Part shown: piece after piece, positions 13,842 through 20,878 of the stretch
Layout: the number at the start of each line of letters is the position of its first letter
Numbering within the stretch: the first letter of the stretch is position 1
Source of the DNA: Candidatus Borrarchaeum weybense
Lineage (GTDB): Archaea; Asgardarchaeota; Sifarchaeia; Borrarchaeales; Borrarchaeaceae
Assembly: GCA_019057385.1 (NCBI GenBank)
Contig: JAHQJS010000001.1
Location: forward strand, 1-51,724
DNA: 51,724 bases
Direction of reading: 5' to 3'
The notes under the pieces: model-generated
What the model was told of the DNA's origin: nothing
Databases searched by the model: none
What the model saw: the letters and a program-made list of their open reading frames with translations, nothing else
Position numbers and translations under genes: made by a program

Positions 13842-15011
13842 ATGAATCACGTAATAACAACTGAAAGAATACCAATTAAGCTATGGCTTAGTGAGATGGA
13901 TGATATAGCTATGGAGCAGGCAAAGCACTTGGCTAATCTTCCTTTCGCTTTCAAACATATAGCGATTATGCCAGATGCCCATGCGGGATATGGTATGCTA
14001 GTAGGCGGTGTGCTTGCCACTGATGATGTTATCATACCAAATGCAGTTGGTGTTGATATAGGCTGTGGGATGATGGCAGCAAGGACGAACCTTGAGGAGA
14101 TAGATATAGATTCTCTGAAGAGGATTATGAGAAAGATTCGAAGGCAGATTCCTGTTGGATTTAATCATCATAAGGATTCACAACCAGCGATGCTTCTACC
14201 CAAAAATTTCACGGAGCGGAAGATTGTCAAAGAACAATTTGAAGCGGCTCGCTGCCAGCTTGGGACACTTGGTGGAGGAAACCATTTCATTGAGATACAA
14301 AAAGGTTCAGATGGATTTATCTGGATTATGATTCATTCCGGATCTCGAAATGTTGGGAAGAAAGTAGCTGATTATTACAATAAACTGGCCGCTCATCTTA
14401 ACGAGAAATGGGCTGTCTCCGTTCCAAAAGAATGGCAGTTGGCTTTTTTGCCTATGACTTCCAAAGAAGGAATACAATATCTTCAAGAAATGCAATGGTG
14501 TGTTAGCTTTGCTTTACGTAATAGAAATCACATGATGTCCAGAATTGTTAATATCTTCTGTGAAGAATTCAATAAACTTTCGGAAGACTTAGCACAGATG
14601 ACCATAAACATTGCTCACAACTATGCCGAAGTTGAGAATCACTTTGGTAAGGATGTAGTTGTGCATAGAAAAGGAGCCACAAAAGCGATATCCGGCGGTC
14701 TTGGGATTACTCCCGGCAGCCAAGGTTCGAGTAGTTATATTGTAATCGGAAAAAGCAATCCACTGAGTTTTAACTCTTGCTCGCATGGTGCTGGCAGAGT
14801 AATGGGAAGAAGACAAGCGAGAGAAAGTTTATCCCTGGAAGAAGAAAAAGCTAATCTGGATAGTCGGGGAATACTGCATTCAATTCGAAGTGCAAAAGAT
14901 TTGGATGAAGCTCCAGGAGCTTACAAGGATATCTCAGAAGTGATGAAAAATCAAGAAGACTTGGTTGAAATCGCAATTGAATTAAAACCATTAGCAGTAG
15001 TGAAAGGATAA
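13842..15011 (+). CDS. rtcB: RtcB RNA ligase
   Basis: ATG 13842 follows TGGAGG by four bases; the longer frame from 13812 overlaps the previous gene. The 389-aa product has RtcB signatures: MPDAHAGYG, NAVGVDIGCGM with the metal-binding Cys at 75, GTLGGGNHFIE, IHSGSRNVGKK, HNYAEVENHFG and SCSHGAGRVMGR, whose His accepts GMP. The end contains APGAYKDI. RtcB joins 2',3'-cyclic phosphate or 3'-phosphate RNA to 5'-OH RNA with GTP and Mn2+. In a phage carrying tRNAs it could repair nuclease-cut tRNA. Very sure of family. Confidence 0.95.
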   Translation: MNHVITTERIPIKLWLSEMDDIAMEQAKHLANLPFAFKHIAIMPDAHAGYGMLVGGVLATDDVIIPNAVGVDIGCGMMAARTNLEEIDIDSLKRIMRKIRRQIPVGFNHHKDSQPAMLLPKNFTERKIVKEQFEAARCQLGTLGGGNHFIEIQKGSDGFIWIMIHSGSRNVGKKVADYYNKLAAHLNEKWAVSVPKEWQLAFLPMTSKEGIQYLQEMQWCVSFALRNRNHMMSRIVNIFCEEFNKLSEDLAQMTINIAHNYAEVENHFGKDVVVHRKGATKAISGGLGITPGSQGSSSYIVIGKSNPLSFNSCSHGAGRVMGRRQARESLSLEEEKANLDSRGILHSIRSAKDLDEAPGAYKDISEVMKNQEDLVEIAIELKPLAVVKG

Positions 15012-15012
15012 A

Positions 15013-15393
15013 ATGGAAACACTAATCATATTAATGATTTTGACAAACGCAGCTGTACTTATTATCAATGTTATAACACTAAAAAATATGACTTGCAAAC
15101 TATCGAGCTTAAATCAAAAGCTCGAAGTTCAAAGGATTTATCATCAAAGTAGGAACAGAATACTACAAGTCACGGGCGATGGAAAATCTGGATATTTTAG
15201 ACAGTTAGCTGTTGCTGATTTAGTTTATAAAAATAACCATAATGGAACTTATCATATTTTGAAAAATCGATATGGAAAGCACGGCCAGGTGACAGCAGAG
15301 GAGATGATTAAAATTTTGCATGATATCGCGATTAGAGAGGACACTCTGCTCCACACCTCAGTAAAAAGGGAAGAGTATGGGCTAAAGTCGTAG
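15013..15393 (+). CDS. membrane-anchored hypothetical protein, 126 aa
   Basis: Begins one base after the rtcB stop. Residues 1-22 (METLIILMILTNAAVLIINV) form a membrane anchor, followed by a coiled-coil-like stretch (LSSLNQKLEVQRIYHQSRNR) and a soluble basic end. Function unknown. Confidence 0.6.
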   Translation: METLIILMILTNAAVLIINVITLKNMTCKLSSLNQKLEVQRIYHQSRNRILQVTGDGKSGYFRQLAVADLVYKNNHNGTYHILKNRYGKHGQVTAEEMIKILHDIAIREDTLLHTSVKREEYGLKS

Positions 15394-15509
15394 CAATCTA
15401 CTCTGCTCAGAAGTGGGCGTACAAATGCTATAAAGAACTCCGAAAGCTAAACTCGACCATGAAGAACATCGAGACATCCTTAACTTATGGGAAGAGAGAT
15501 AATGAATGA
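15375..15509 (+). CDS. candidate small protein without a normal start
   Basis: A frame overlapping the end of the previous gene reads VWAKVVAIYSAQKWAYKCYK and ELRKLNSTMKNIETSLTYGK before TGA 15507-15509, overlapping the next ATG. It has AAGGGAAGA upstream but no ATG, GTG or TTG before residue ~30. Listed because the residues are coherent and the overlap is typical here. Could be chance. Confidence 0.28.
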   Translation, partial: VWAKVVAIYSAQKWAYKCYKELRKLNSTMKNIETSLTYGKRDNE

Positions 15510-15816
15510 CGCATTCTACATACTAAAAGGCAAAAGAGTTGTCGAGTGTGATGATGTCCATAAATGGGCTAAAGCGATGGGGAAAACCAAGTCCGTTCGC
15601 AAAACTCGTCTCCCAAACGGCGTGCTCATAAGCACTTTGTTTTTAGGACGAGACTGTTCTTTCTTAGATGAAGGAGCTCCCATGTTATTTGAGACGATGG
15701 TTATTGGTGGAAAGTTTGACCAGAAGTACGAGAGATATCCAACTTATGATGACGCAGTAAAAGGCCATAGACTTATAGTTAAACTCGTAAAAAAGGCTGA
15801 GGGCTACATTCTATAA
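15502..15816 (+). CDS. hypothetical phage protein, 104 aa
   Basis: ATG 15502 follows GGGAAGAGAGATA; the in-frame ATG at 15487 lacks a site. The sequence (DDVHKWAKAMGKTKSVRKTR, then LISTLFLGRD and LFETMVIGG) matches a common small phage protein: a helix, then beta strands with a conserved S-T-x-F-L-G. The stop overlaps the next ATG. Function unknown. Confidence 0.7.
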   Translation: MNDAFYILKGKRVVECDDVHKWAKAMGKTKSVRKTRLPNGVLISTLFLGRDCSFLDEGAPMLFETMVIGGKFDQKYERYPTYDDAVKGHRLIVKLVKKAEGYIL

Positions 15817-16007
15817 TGTCGAAGGATAAAGTATATCTTATAAAATGGTACTGCCATCATTGTGGAAATTTCTGCCAAAAACATGAGATATACCCCGCCG
15901 CTTTTGTTCCAGCATCTGTTATATGTATGAAATGCGGAAGAAAGTTGAAAGGACACAGAGTATCTACTGCAGATGGTAAAACTATGGTTTGGGTTGAATA
16001 TAGATAG
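15816..16007 (+). CDS. small zinc-ribbon protein, 63 aa
   Basis: Starts at the ATG sharing a base with the previous stop (TAATG). Two C-x2-C pairs, WYCHHCGNFC and VICMKCGRKL, are spaced as in zinc ribbons. Likely a small structural or nucleic-acid-binding zinc protein. Confidence 0.65.
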   Translation: MSKDKVYLIKWYCHHCGNFCQKHEIYPAAFVPASVICMKCGRKLKGHRVSTADGKTMVWVEYR

Positions 16008-16015
16008 GAGCTGAT

Positions 16016-16261
16016 ATGAACAGACGATGCTTCATCAAATCTTTAGTATTATGTGTTACTTCTATATTTGTAACGAAGAAGGCAGAACCGAAGGCAGAAC
16101 CGAAGGCAGAACCGAAGTTACGTTACTATACTCCTCCAGATAAACCTTTCACCATTCGAATACTAAATTTTCCGGAGCCACAAGTTTATAAACATGTTAA
16201 ATGTTTCCGTACTTATCATAATTTTTGTCCAATTTGCGAGTTACAGAATAGGAGAAGTTGA
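16016..16261 (+). CDS. small exported-like protein with RRxF motif and AEPK repeats, 81 aa
   Basis: The N-terminus MNRRCFIKSLVLCVTSIFV has a twin-arginine-like R-R-x-F-I-K before a hydrophobic stretch, resembling a Tat or Sec signal. It is followed by three AEPK units encoded by an exact 12-bp tandem repeat. The C-terminus has CFRTYHNFCPICEL, a possible metal site. Export is inferred from the N-terminus only. Overlaps the next gene by one base. Confidence 0.55.
   Translation: MNRRCFIKSLVLCVTSIFVTKKAEPKAEPKAEPKLRYYTPPDKPFTIRILNFPEPQVYKHVKCFRTYHNFCPICELQNRRS
16079..16114 (+). repeat. three exact copies of a 12-bp unit inside a gene
   Basis: The unit AAGGCAGAACCG occurs three times head to tail and encodes (AEPK)3 in the 16016 protein. 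In-frame unit length means copy-number change would alter linker length without breaking the gene. Confidence 0.9.
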
Positions 16262-16620
16262 TGCTTTGGAAGAGAGATGAAATACGAAAATTGTTAGAAG
16301 ACTTGGATTGTTCAATTAGAGAAGTAGGTCCTGGCGGGGATTGGGATATCACTGGATTTTCAATAGTGCCCAATGATAGTGAAGAATGGATTTCAATAAC
16401 ACCTTTTAAGGATCCTGCAGAAGAATCAAATAGTAGTAATGCATCAGAAGATGAATTAGATAACTGTGAAATCTACGCCATTGAGGTGCGAACTGATGGA
16501 GATTGTGAAGGCGGGCTTCAAACTGAGGATGAAAAAGAAGGTGCAGTTTATGGGAGGATATGCGCTAGGCTTACAAAAGCAGGTTTTTATGTGATACCAC
16601 ATTATGATAAAATATTTTAG
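16261..16620 (+). CDS. acidic hypothetical protein, 119 aa
   Basis: ATG 16261 has ATAGGAGAAGTTG upstream. The N-terminus is a helix (KRDEIRKLLEDLDCSI), followed by GPGGDWDITG and acidic loops (EESNSSNASEDELDN). No family recognised. Confidence 0.6.
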   Translation: MLWKRDEIRKLLEDLDCSIREVGPGGDWDITGFSIVPNDSEEWISITPFKDPAEESNSSNASEDELDNCEIYAIEVRTDGDCEGGLQTEDEKEGAVYGRICARLTKAGFYVIPHYDKIF

Positions 16621-16629
16621 AGGCTAAAA

Positions 16630-16911
16630 ATGATATATCAAGGTAAAATCATTTGTGACAACTGTGGAGCGGATTTGGATTACGTGCTCGTGGATGGGTA
16701 TGCCTTTGGAGATAGAATGATGGAAGGCGTTATGTTCAGAGTCCGGCTCTTCGAAGATAGATGGATATGTGATGGTGTGAGAGATGAGGATAAAGCATAC
16801 ATGTCAAAATTTGACTGGAAGTATTGGAAGTCTCGATGTGAAGAGTACTGCCAGGCAAATGACCTCGCCCAATGTCCTCTTTGTGGTGAAGAAGAAGTTT
16901 TAGTTGAATAG
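16630..16911 (+). CDS. zinc-binding hypothetical protein, 93 aa
   Basis: Two C-x2-C pairs flank the protein: ICDNCGAD near residue 9 and QCPLCGEE near residue 84. They probably close one zinc ribbon around a central insert containing DWKYWKSRCEEYC. Function unknown. Confidence 0.65.
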   Translation: MIYQGKIICDNCGADLDYVLVDGYAFGDRMMEGVMFRVRLFEDRWICDGVRDEDKAYMSKFDWKYWKSRCEEYCQANDLAQCPLCGEEEVLVE

Positions 16912-16918
16912 GAACGAT

Positions 16919-17074
16919 ATGGCAAAAAGATTATGCAAAGGCACTTTTCCCACTCATGAAGAAGCGGGAAAAATACGCAAGCAACTAGAGACTAATCCTG
17001 AAGTTTGTGATAATTGTCCTTTCGAGAAATGCAGCTTTGCTGAGTATTTATGGGGCTCCAAAGATCAAAAATGA
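16919..17074 (+). CDS. small cysteine-containing protein, 51 aa
   Basis: ATG 16919 follows TAGGAACGAT. The product has C6, then CDNCPFEKCSF near the end, giving C-x2-C-x4-C. The THEEAGKIRKQLETNPEVC helix is well formed. The stop overlaps the next ATG. Confidence 0.55.
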   Translation: MAKRLCKGTFPTHEEAGKIRKQLETNPEVCDNCPFEKCSFAEYLWGSKDQK

Positions 17075-17253
17075 AATGCCCGGTATGCAACTCTCAAAGA
17101 TTACAGCAAGCAGCTCTTGCGAGCAACCCTCCGCTATATGAGTACTCTTGCCCGAGCTGCAACTGGGGACTTCGATATTTTCAGAGGGAGGATCCACGGG
17201 TTAGATTAACCGAGAAGGAAAAGAAAGAAACTAAAAAGTTGATAAAATCATGA
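17071..17253 (+). CDS. small zinc-ribbon protein, 60 aa
   Basis: ATG 17071 overlaps the previous stop; the in-frame ATG at 17050 lies inside the previous gene. MKCPVCNSQRLQ and YSCPSCNWGLRYF give a clear zinc ribbon with a basic tail. Last gene before the 17.3-kb promoter; its stop codon lies inside that promoter's upstream palindrome. Confidence 0.65.
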   Translation: MKCPVCNSQRLQQAALASNPPLYEYSCPSCNWGLRYFQREDPRVRLTEKEKKETKKLIKS

Positions 17254-17261
17254 TTTTTTAT

Positions 17262-17290
17262 TTGGAATTCAATCAATTATCATGTATAAT
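17262..17290 (+). promoter_or_regulatory. promoter of the repeated phage type
   Basis: TTGGAA (17262-17267), 17 bases, TATAAT (17285-17290), then TTATATATAC. The 14-bp palindrome AAAATCATGATTTT lies just upstream of the -35. It drives the DUF932 gene through a ~55-base leader ending in GGAGG. Confidence 0.78.
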
Positions 17291-17344
17291 TTATATATAC
17301 AGGTAGTATAAATTAACCAAACTAACTTAATTTTGGAGGTAAAA

Positions 17345-18364
17345 ATGGACGTAAAAGAATTGAAGGGCGTAATGACCAAGGATGAGTTGTTGGGACAGGT
17401 TCGGGCTTATGAGGATGCCGAGCCAATAGAGGTGGAACTTGGGCAGGATGTCAGCTTTGATGTTGATAAAGAAGGAAAAGCCAAGATTTCCCATAAGAAA
17501 GGCACAACCGATTTAAGCCCCGCTGCCTTTGGTAAGCTGGTTGCGAATATTGGATTGCCAAGACCGTACCTTTCAAAAATTCCGGTGGAGAAGAGGAACA
17601 AGCTTATTGTTCCGCATCTTGAGCATTTTTATCAAGATGAGTTGGCTGGCAACATACTTCGCCTGCTAACTATCCAGAACAATGCAATCGATATCGTGCC
17701 GAAAGCTAATTTCAAGCACGTCCCGATTTCACAGGTTCTGGACGCCATCGAGAGTGTTATGGGCAAGTCAATAGCTGGATTCCACAAAGCTTGGTTCGGC
17801 CCAGTATCATTCCAGTTCAGTATTCTCACTCCGAGAGAGGTGAATGTTACAGATGAGCATACCTATAACTCAGGTATCAGAATCGAACACAGCCTGACCG
17901 GTCAGGTGTCCACCAGAGTTTCACCATATCTGTTTAATCAATGGTGCACAAACGGAGCGACTACCGAACATAAAATCAAAGCCTGGAAGAGACGAAACCA
18001 GAAAGAAGACATCGGCGTTTGGCTGCAGAGAACGATAACTGAAGCGAACAAGTTGTTCGATAAAGAAGTCGACAGCCTCAGGAAGCTTTGCAATATCAAA
18101 GTAAAAGAGGATACTTCTGCAGTATTGGATTCAGTTCTGGAACAGTCGCTGGTTCCGAGAACCATCCAGAAGGAAGTTCGGAACACATTGATTGATGATG
18201 GTGCCGATAATTTGTACGACATCTACAATATCCTTACCAAAGTGGATACTCATAGCAATGTTTTCGAAGAGCATCCAAATTCAAAGGGTATTTTGGATCG
18301 AGTAGCAGCTAACCTGACCCATCACTCAAGACTATGCCCGGTCTGCCATAAGCAGATGAAGTAA
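17345..18364 (+). CDS. DUF932-type phage protein, 339 aa
   Basis: ATG 17345 follows TTTTGGAGG by five bases. The protein has the order of the DUF932/phage-plasmid protein family: an N-terminal beta region ending LSPAAFGKLVANIGLP, a central core, SGIRIEHSLTGQVS and FNQWCTNGAT, and a helical C-terminus ending CPVCHKQMK, a possible metal site. DUF932 proteins are common in phages and plasmids with no settled biochemical role. It has its own strong promoter and the longest leader here, so it may be expressed highly. Confidence 0.75.
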   Translation: MDVKELKGVMTKDELLGQVRAYEDAEPIEVELGQDVSFDVDKEGKAKISHKKGTTDLSPAAFGKLVANIGLPRPYLSKIPVEKRNKLIVPHLEHFYQDELAGNILRLLTIQNNAIDIVPKANFKHVPISQVLDAIESVMGKSIAGFHKAWFGPVSFQFSILTPREVNVTDEHTYNSGIRIEHSLTGQVSTRVSPYLFNQWCTNGATTEHKIKAWKRRNQKEDIGVWLQRTITEANKLFDKEVDSLRKLCNIKVKEDTSAVLDSVLEQSLVPRTIQKEVRNTLIDDGADNLYDIYNILTKVDTHSNVFEEHPNSKGILDRVAANLTHHSRLCPVCHKQMK

Positions 18365-18489
18365 AAGTTTATCAATGGATTCGCCGCCTTTACCATGTGG
18401 AGGTTAGGGGTGGGATTGGTAGGTGGCCAGATCCGCTTCTGAGCTTGGAGGAAATGGTGTATCATCAAGCTATAAATGCATTGCATTAA
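18352..18489 (+). CDS. candidate small protein without a normal start
   Basis: A frame overlapping the end of the DUF932 gene reads VKVYQWIRRLYHVEV and GRWPDPLLSLEEMVYHQAIN, stopping at TAA 18487-18489. The first usual start is GTG 18397, giving 30 aa. The residues look genuine, but no binding site was found. Confidence 0.3.
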   Translation, partial: ADEVKVYQWIRRLYHVEVRGGIGRWPDPLLSLEEMVYHQAINALH

Positions 18490-18536
18490 AATAGTGGGAT
18501 GTAGCATACCAAGTTCTTTTTTTGAAATGAGGAGCT

Positions 18537-19109
18537 ATGGAAAAGAAAAATAGAATTACGAACACCAGTAAGCAAGATCCGATCATACATCTTGTAGAGA
18601 ATCTTGCGCCAGGTGGCATTGAACGTTCAGAAGCCAGAGGCCAGAAAGAATTGTGCAACAGTGAAGTACTTCCAACAAAAGGTCTTCAAAACATCAAAGA
18701 AGTTCTTGAAGCATTTGGTGCAGTATTCGGGGATGGCGTCGAAGGTGATCCACTATTTCGACACGTGACTTTGCCTGCTGGCTGGAAAAAAGTAGCCACC
18801 GATCATTCTATGTGGTCAAACTTGGTTGACGAGAAAGGCCGCAAAAGAGCGTCGATATTTTATAAAGCCTCATTTTACGACCGGGATGCTTTTATTCGAT
18901 TGTCTCAAAGGTACACAATAAGCAGCTATGAAAATGATGAGTATGCTATCGCCTTAGATGGTAAAGAAGTCATTCATCAATCACAACCTTTTGAGATTGT
19001 TGATGGAAGACCAACATACGAATCACGTGGCCAGCGAGAAGATGAAGTTAAGAAGTGGCTGGACGAGAATTTTCCCGAATGGAATGATCCGAGCAAATAT
19101 TGGGATTAA
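18537..19109 (+). CDS. hypothetical phage protein, 190 aa
   Basis: ATG follows GAGGAGCT. The conserved-looking core is HVTLPAGWKKVATDHSMWS, then DEKGRKRASIFYKASFYDRD, typical of a small phage family with an N-terminal helical part and an alpha/beta core. The C-terminal helix EVKKWLDENFPEW follows. Function unknown. Last protein gene before structured RNA A. Confidence 0.7.
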   Translation: MEKKNRITNTSKQDPIIHLVENLAPGGIERSEARGQKELCNSEVLPTKGLQNIKEVLEAFGAVFGDGVEGDPLFRHVTLPAGWKKVATDHSMWSNLVDEKGRKRASIFYKASFYDRDAFIRLSQRYTISSYENDEYAIALDGKEVIHQSQPFEIVDGRPTYESRGQREDEVKKWLDENFPEWNDPSKYWD

Positions 19110-19116
19110 GTAAAAC

Positions 19117-19236
19117 GTTGATGGCGGCTGAGCAGAAATTAGACACGCACTCAGGTATGGTCAGACATATAGCGAAACATGGTGCTTCCGGAAGCCCACA
19201 AAGTAACTCAGGTAGGTGAGAGACCTATCCATCAGC
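19117..19236 (+). ncRNA. candidate structured RNA A
   Basis: GTTGATGG (19117-19124) pairs with CCATCAGC (19229-19236) over 8 bp with one G-U, enclosing ~100 bases. Inside are hairpin TAGGT/ACCTA (19213-19217 with 19223-19227), hairpin GCTTCCGGAAGC (19184-19195), and CTGAG (19128-19132), which can pair with either of two CTCAG copies (19150 and 19207). The structure ends 20 bases before the ATG of the 19256 gene. A 32-codon frame (19121-19219) exists but has poor protein character. No known RNA family recognised. Confidence 0.5.
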
Positions 19237-19255
19237 AATTTACTAAGGAGGACTA

Positions 19256-19450
19256 ATGGGTCTTCAAAGAATCAGAATATATGATAAAGAAACAGATGAG
19301 GAGATGTATATCATTGACGAGTTTTGGTTGGTAGAAGACAATGATAAAGCATCTTTCTTTGTAACTCTATCCAGATCCGCTGCAGGAAAAGTTGCGATAC
19401 TTTCCTATGATAAGATGTGCCATGGGTATAAAATTGGCCTCGTCGTCTAG
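19256..19450 (+). CDS. small hypothetical protein, 64 aa, overlapping a tRNA
   Basis: ATG 19256 follows AAGGAGGACTA. Beta-rich product (RIRIYDKETDEEMYIIDEFW). Its last five codons and TAG stop lie inside the tRNA-Glu gene, so transcript processing for the tRNA would cut this mRNA. Function unknown. Confidence 0.55.
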   Translation: MGLQRIRIYDKETDEEMYIIDEFWLVEDNDKASFFVTLSRSAAGKVAILSYDKMCHGYKIGLVV

Positions 19451-19507
19451 TGGTTAGGATGCCGGACATTCAATCCGGTGACGCGAGTTCGAGTCTCGCC
19501 GAGGCTA
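19436..19507 (+). tRNA. tRNA-Glu(TTC)
   Basis: Acceptor 19436-19442 pairs with 19500-19506 (one G-U). Anticodon stem CCGGA/TCCGG holds loop CATTCAA (anticodon TTC at 19469-19471). T arm is GCGAG/CTCGC. Discriminator A. First of six tRNAs in tandem. Confidence 0.93.
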
Positions 19508-19514
19508 TTGCTAT

Positions 19515-19588
19515 GGGCCAGTAGCTCAACTGGGAGAGCGGGGCACTTGCAATGCCTTGGTTGTGGGTTCGAGTCCCACCTGTGTCCA
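19515..19588 (+). tRNA. tRNA-Ala(TGC)
   Basis: D stem GCTC/GAGC, anticodon loop CTTGCAA (anticodon TGC at 19548-19550), T arm GTGGG/CCCAC. The acceptor GGGCCAG pairs with CTGTGTCC only if one T (19583) is bulged, so the stem is slightly irregular. Confidence 0.85.
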
Positions 19589-19590
19589 TT

Positions 19591-19662
19591 GCGGGCTTGG
19601 TGTTAACGGCAGCATATCTGGCTTCCAACCAGAAGGTACGAGTTCGAATCTCGTAGCCCGCT
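19591..19662 (+). tRNA. tRNA-Gly(TCC)
   Basis: Acceptor GCGGGCT pairs perfectly with AGCCCGC. Anticodon stem TCTGG/CCAGA holds CTTCCAA (anticodon TCC). T arm is ACGAG/CTCGT with TTCGAAT. Confidence 0.93.
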
Positions 19663-19663
19663 T

Positions 19664-19736
19664 TGCGGAGTGGAGCAGTGGTTAGCTTGTCGGTCTCATA
19701 AGCCGAAGGTCGCGGGTTCAAATCCCGCCACCGCTA
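19664..19736 (+). tRNA. tRNA with CAT anticodon (Met)
   Basis: Anticodon stem TCGGT/GCCGA holds loop CTCATAA (CAT at 19697-19699). T arm GCGGG/CCCGC. The acceptor has mismatches at the first pair (T-T) and near its base (A-A). The three G-C pairs of initiator tRNAs are not all present, so elongator Met or a lysidine-type Ile tRNA are both possible. Confidence 0.82.
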
Positions 19737-19738
19737 TT

Positions 19739-19817
19739 GGGTAGTCGGATTGGCGACCAAAGCAGGCTGTAAACCTGTGCCCGAAAGGGCTTGGCGGTTC
19801 GAATCCGTCACTGCCCA
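19739..19817 (+). tRNA. tRNA-Tyr(GTA)
   Basis: Class II tRNA with a long variable arm (GCCCGAAAGGGC). Anticodon stem GCAGG/CCTGT holds CTGTAAA (anticodon GTA). Acceptor GGGTAGT pairs with ACTGCCC (one G-U). Discriminator A19817. Confidence 0.93.
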
Positions 19818-19821
19818 TTAT

Positions 19822-19895
19822 CAGGGTGTGGGGCAGCCTGGTAGCCTACTCGGCCTGGAACCGAGATGTCGTTGGTTCAAATCCAACCACCCTGA
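19822..19895 (+). tRNA. tRNA-Pro(TGG) with C at position 33
   Basis: Acceptor CAGGGTG pairs perfectly with CACCCTG; the D loop GCAGCCTGGTAGC is Pro-like. Anticodon stem CTCGG/CCGAG encloses CCTGGAA, giving anticodon TGG but C where U33 is nearly universal. T arm GTTGG/CCAAC. Confidence 0.85.
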
Positions 19896-19917
19896 CTTTT
19901 ACTGGGCACGTAGCTGA

Positions 19918-20040
19918 GACGGAGGCTTCAACTGGGTAGTCCCAGTATTTGGTGGGCCAGAGATAACATTTAAGGTAGCCGTTGGTCTTGTATTTTTAGC
20001 CATCATCGCGATAGGTATACTCAAAGCACTTAAGGAATAG
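19918..20040 (+). CDS. candidate small membrane protein without a normal start
   Basis: After TGA 19915-19917 the frame reads GGFNWVVPVFGGPEITFK, then VAVGLVFLAIIAIGILKALK, a clear membrane span, and stops at TAG 20038. GGAGG is present at 19921-19925, but no ATG, GTG or TTG follows it in frame. Composition argues for coding; the start is unexplained. Confidence 0.4.
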   Translation, partial: DGGFNWVVPVFGGPEITFKVAVGLVFLAIIAIGILKALKE

Positions 20041-20042
20041 AC

Positions 20043-20603
20043 ATGCGAACATATAAGATAACAATGAACGATGGATATGCCTGCAAAGTAAAATTCCCTG
20101 GTGCCGACAATGCTGAAGAGGTTATGCACTGGCTAAATACTCATTCCAGTGCCAGCACTCTTTTTATAAGCGTTGGGAATTCAAAAGTTATCAACGTTCG
20201 ATACATCAAGCGCGTTAAGAAAGTTTGGGAATTTCCATCATTAACTTGGCGGCAATGGCTATCATTATCTGGATTACTTTTTGTAGTTCTTACCATTATT
20301 GCCATCTTCTGCCTTTCAGGATGTTCCATACCAGAGCAGCCAATAACACAGCCTCCAAAAATGCCCGATGGTAAATGGGTCAGCTGCAGCTGGTTTCATA
20401 ATGATTGTGGAGGAGCAATATCAAATCTGGGTCGATTTGAAACGGGTGTTGGCGTAATGAATCAGAAGTTGAACAGCGATGCATATAAGCACGAGCGATA
20501 TTATCAATTCATGTTTAGAGAACCTGCCTTATCGCCTGAAGAATTTCAAATCAATAAGAAGGTTAAAAGTTACATTCTTGGAAAGTATGGAGTGCTGCCA
20601 TGA
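20043..20603 (+). CDS. membrane protein with lipobox-like motif, 186 aa
   Basis: Residues 1-75 form a small beta/alpha domain (GYACKVKFPGADNAEEVMHW). Residues ~76-96 are one membrane span ending in FCLSGCS, identical in form to a lipobox, although such motifs normally follow an N-terminal signal. The rest (~90 residues) is soluble. It may be an ordinary single-span protein or a fusion of a cytoplasmic protein with a lipoprotein. A spanin-like role is only a thought. Confidence 0.6.
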   Translation: MRTYKITMNDGYACKVKFPGADNAEEVMHWLNTHSSASTLFISVGNSKVINVRYIKRVKKVWEFPSLTWRQWLSLSGLLFVVLTIIAIFCLSGCSIPEQPITQPPKMPDGKWVSCSWFHNDCGGAISNLGRFETGVGVMNQKLNSDAYKHERYYQFMFREPALSPEEFQINKKVKSYILGKYGVLP

Positions 20604-20875
20604 ACAAAGAGAAAGTAATAGAAGCCGCCAAAAATCTATTGTCCTTCCAGCTTGAAGCGAAAGTTGATAAGAAACGCTTTCCTGAATTCTTCGGTTTAGG
20701 ATATGAGGAAGGCGACGAAAATTTCCCATTCTTTACTGAAGCCAGCCTTTATGGACTTTTTGGTAAAGAAGATGCTCGTTCAATATTAGGTTTGCTTCAC
20801 TGGCTACTCAAAGCTTGTGATATTGATATGGATGAGTTGCAGGAACAAGTTTGGAACGAATCTCAAAAAGGATAA
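20600..20875 (+). CDS. hypothetical protein, 91 aa
   Basis: The ATG overlaps the previous stop (ATGA). It is helical and acidic (KVIEAAKNLLSFQLEAK, then SILGLLHWLLKACDID). No domain recognised. Confidence 0.6.
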   Translation: MNKEKVIEAAKNLLSFQLEAKVDKKRFPEFFGLGYEEGDENFPFFTEASLYGLFGKEDARSILGLLHWLLKACDIDMDELQEQVWNESQKG

Positions 20876-20878
20876 TCA

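Noticed and set aside
19121..19219. 32-codon frame inside RNA A (MAAEQKLDTHSG...)
   Set aside because: No binding site and the DNA is better explained by paired stems.
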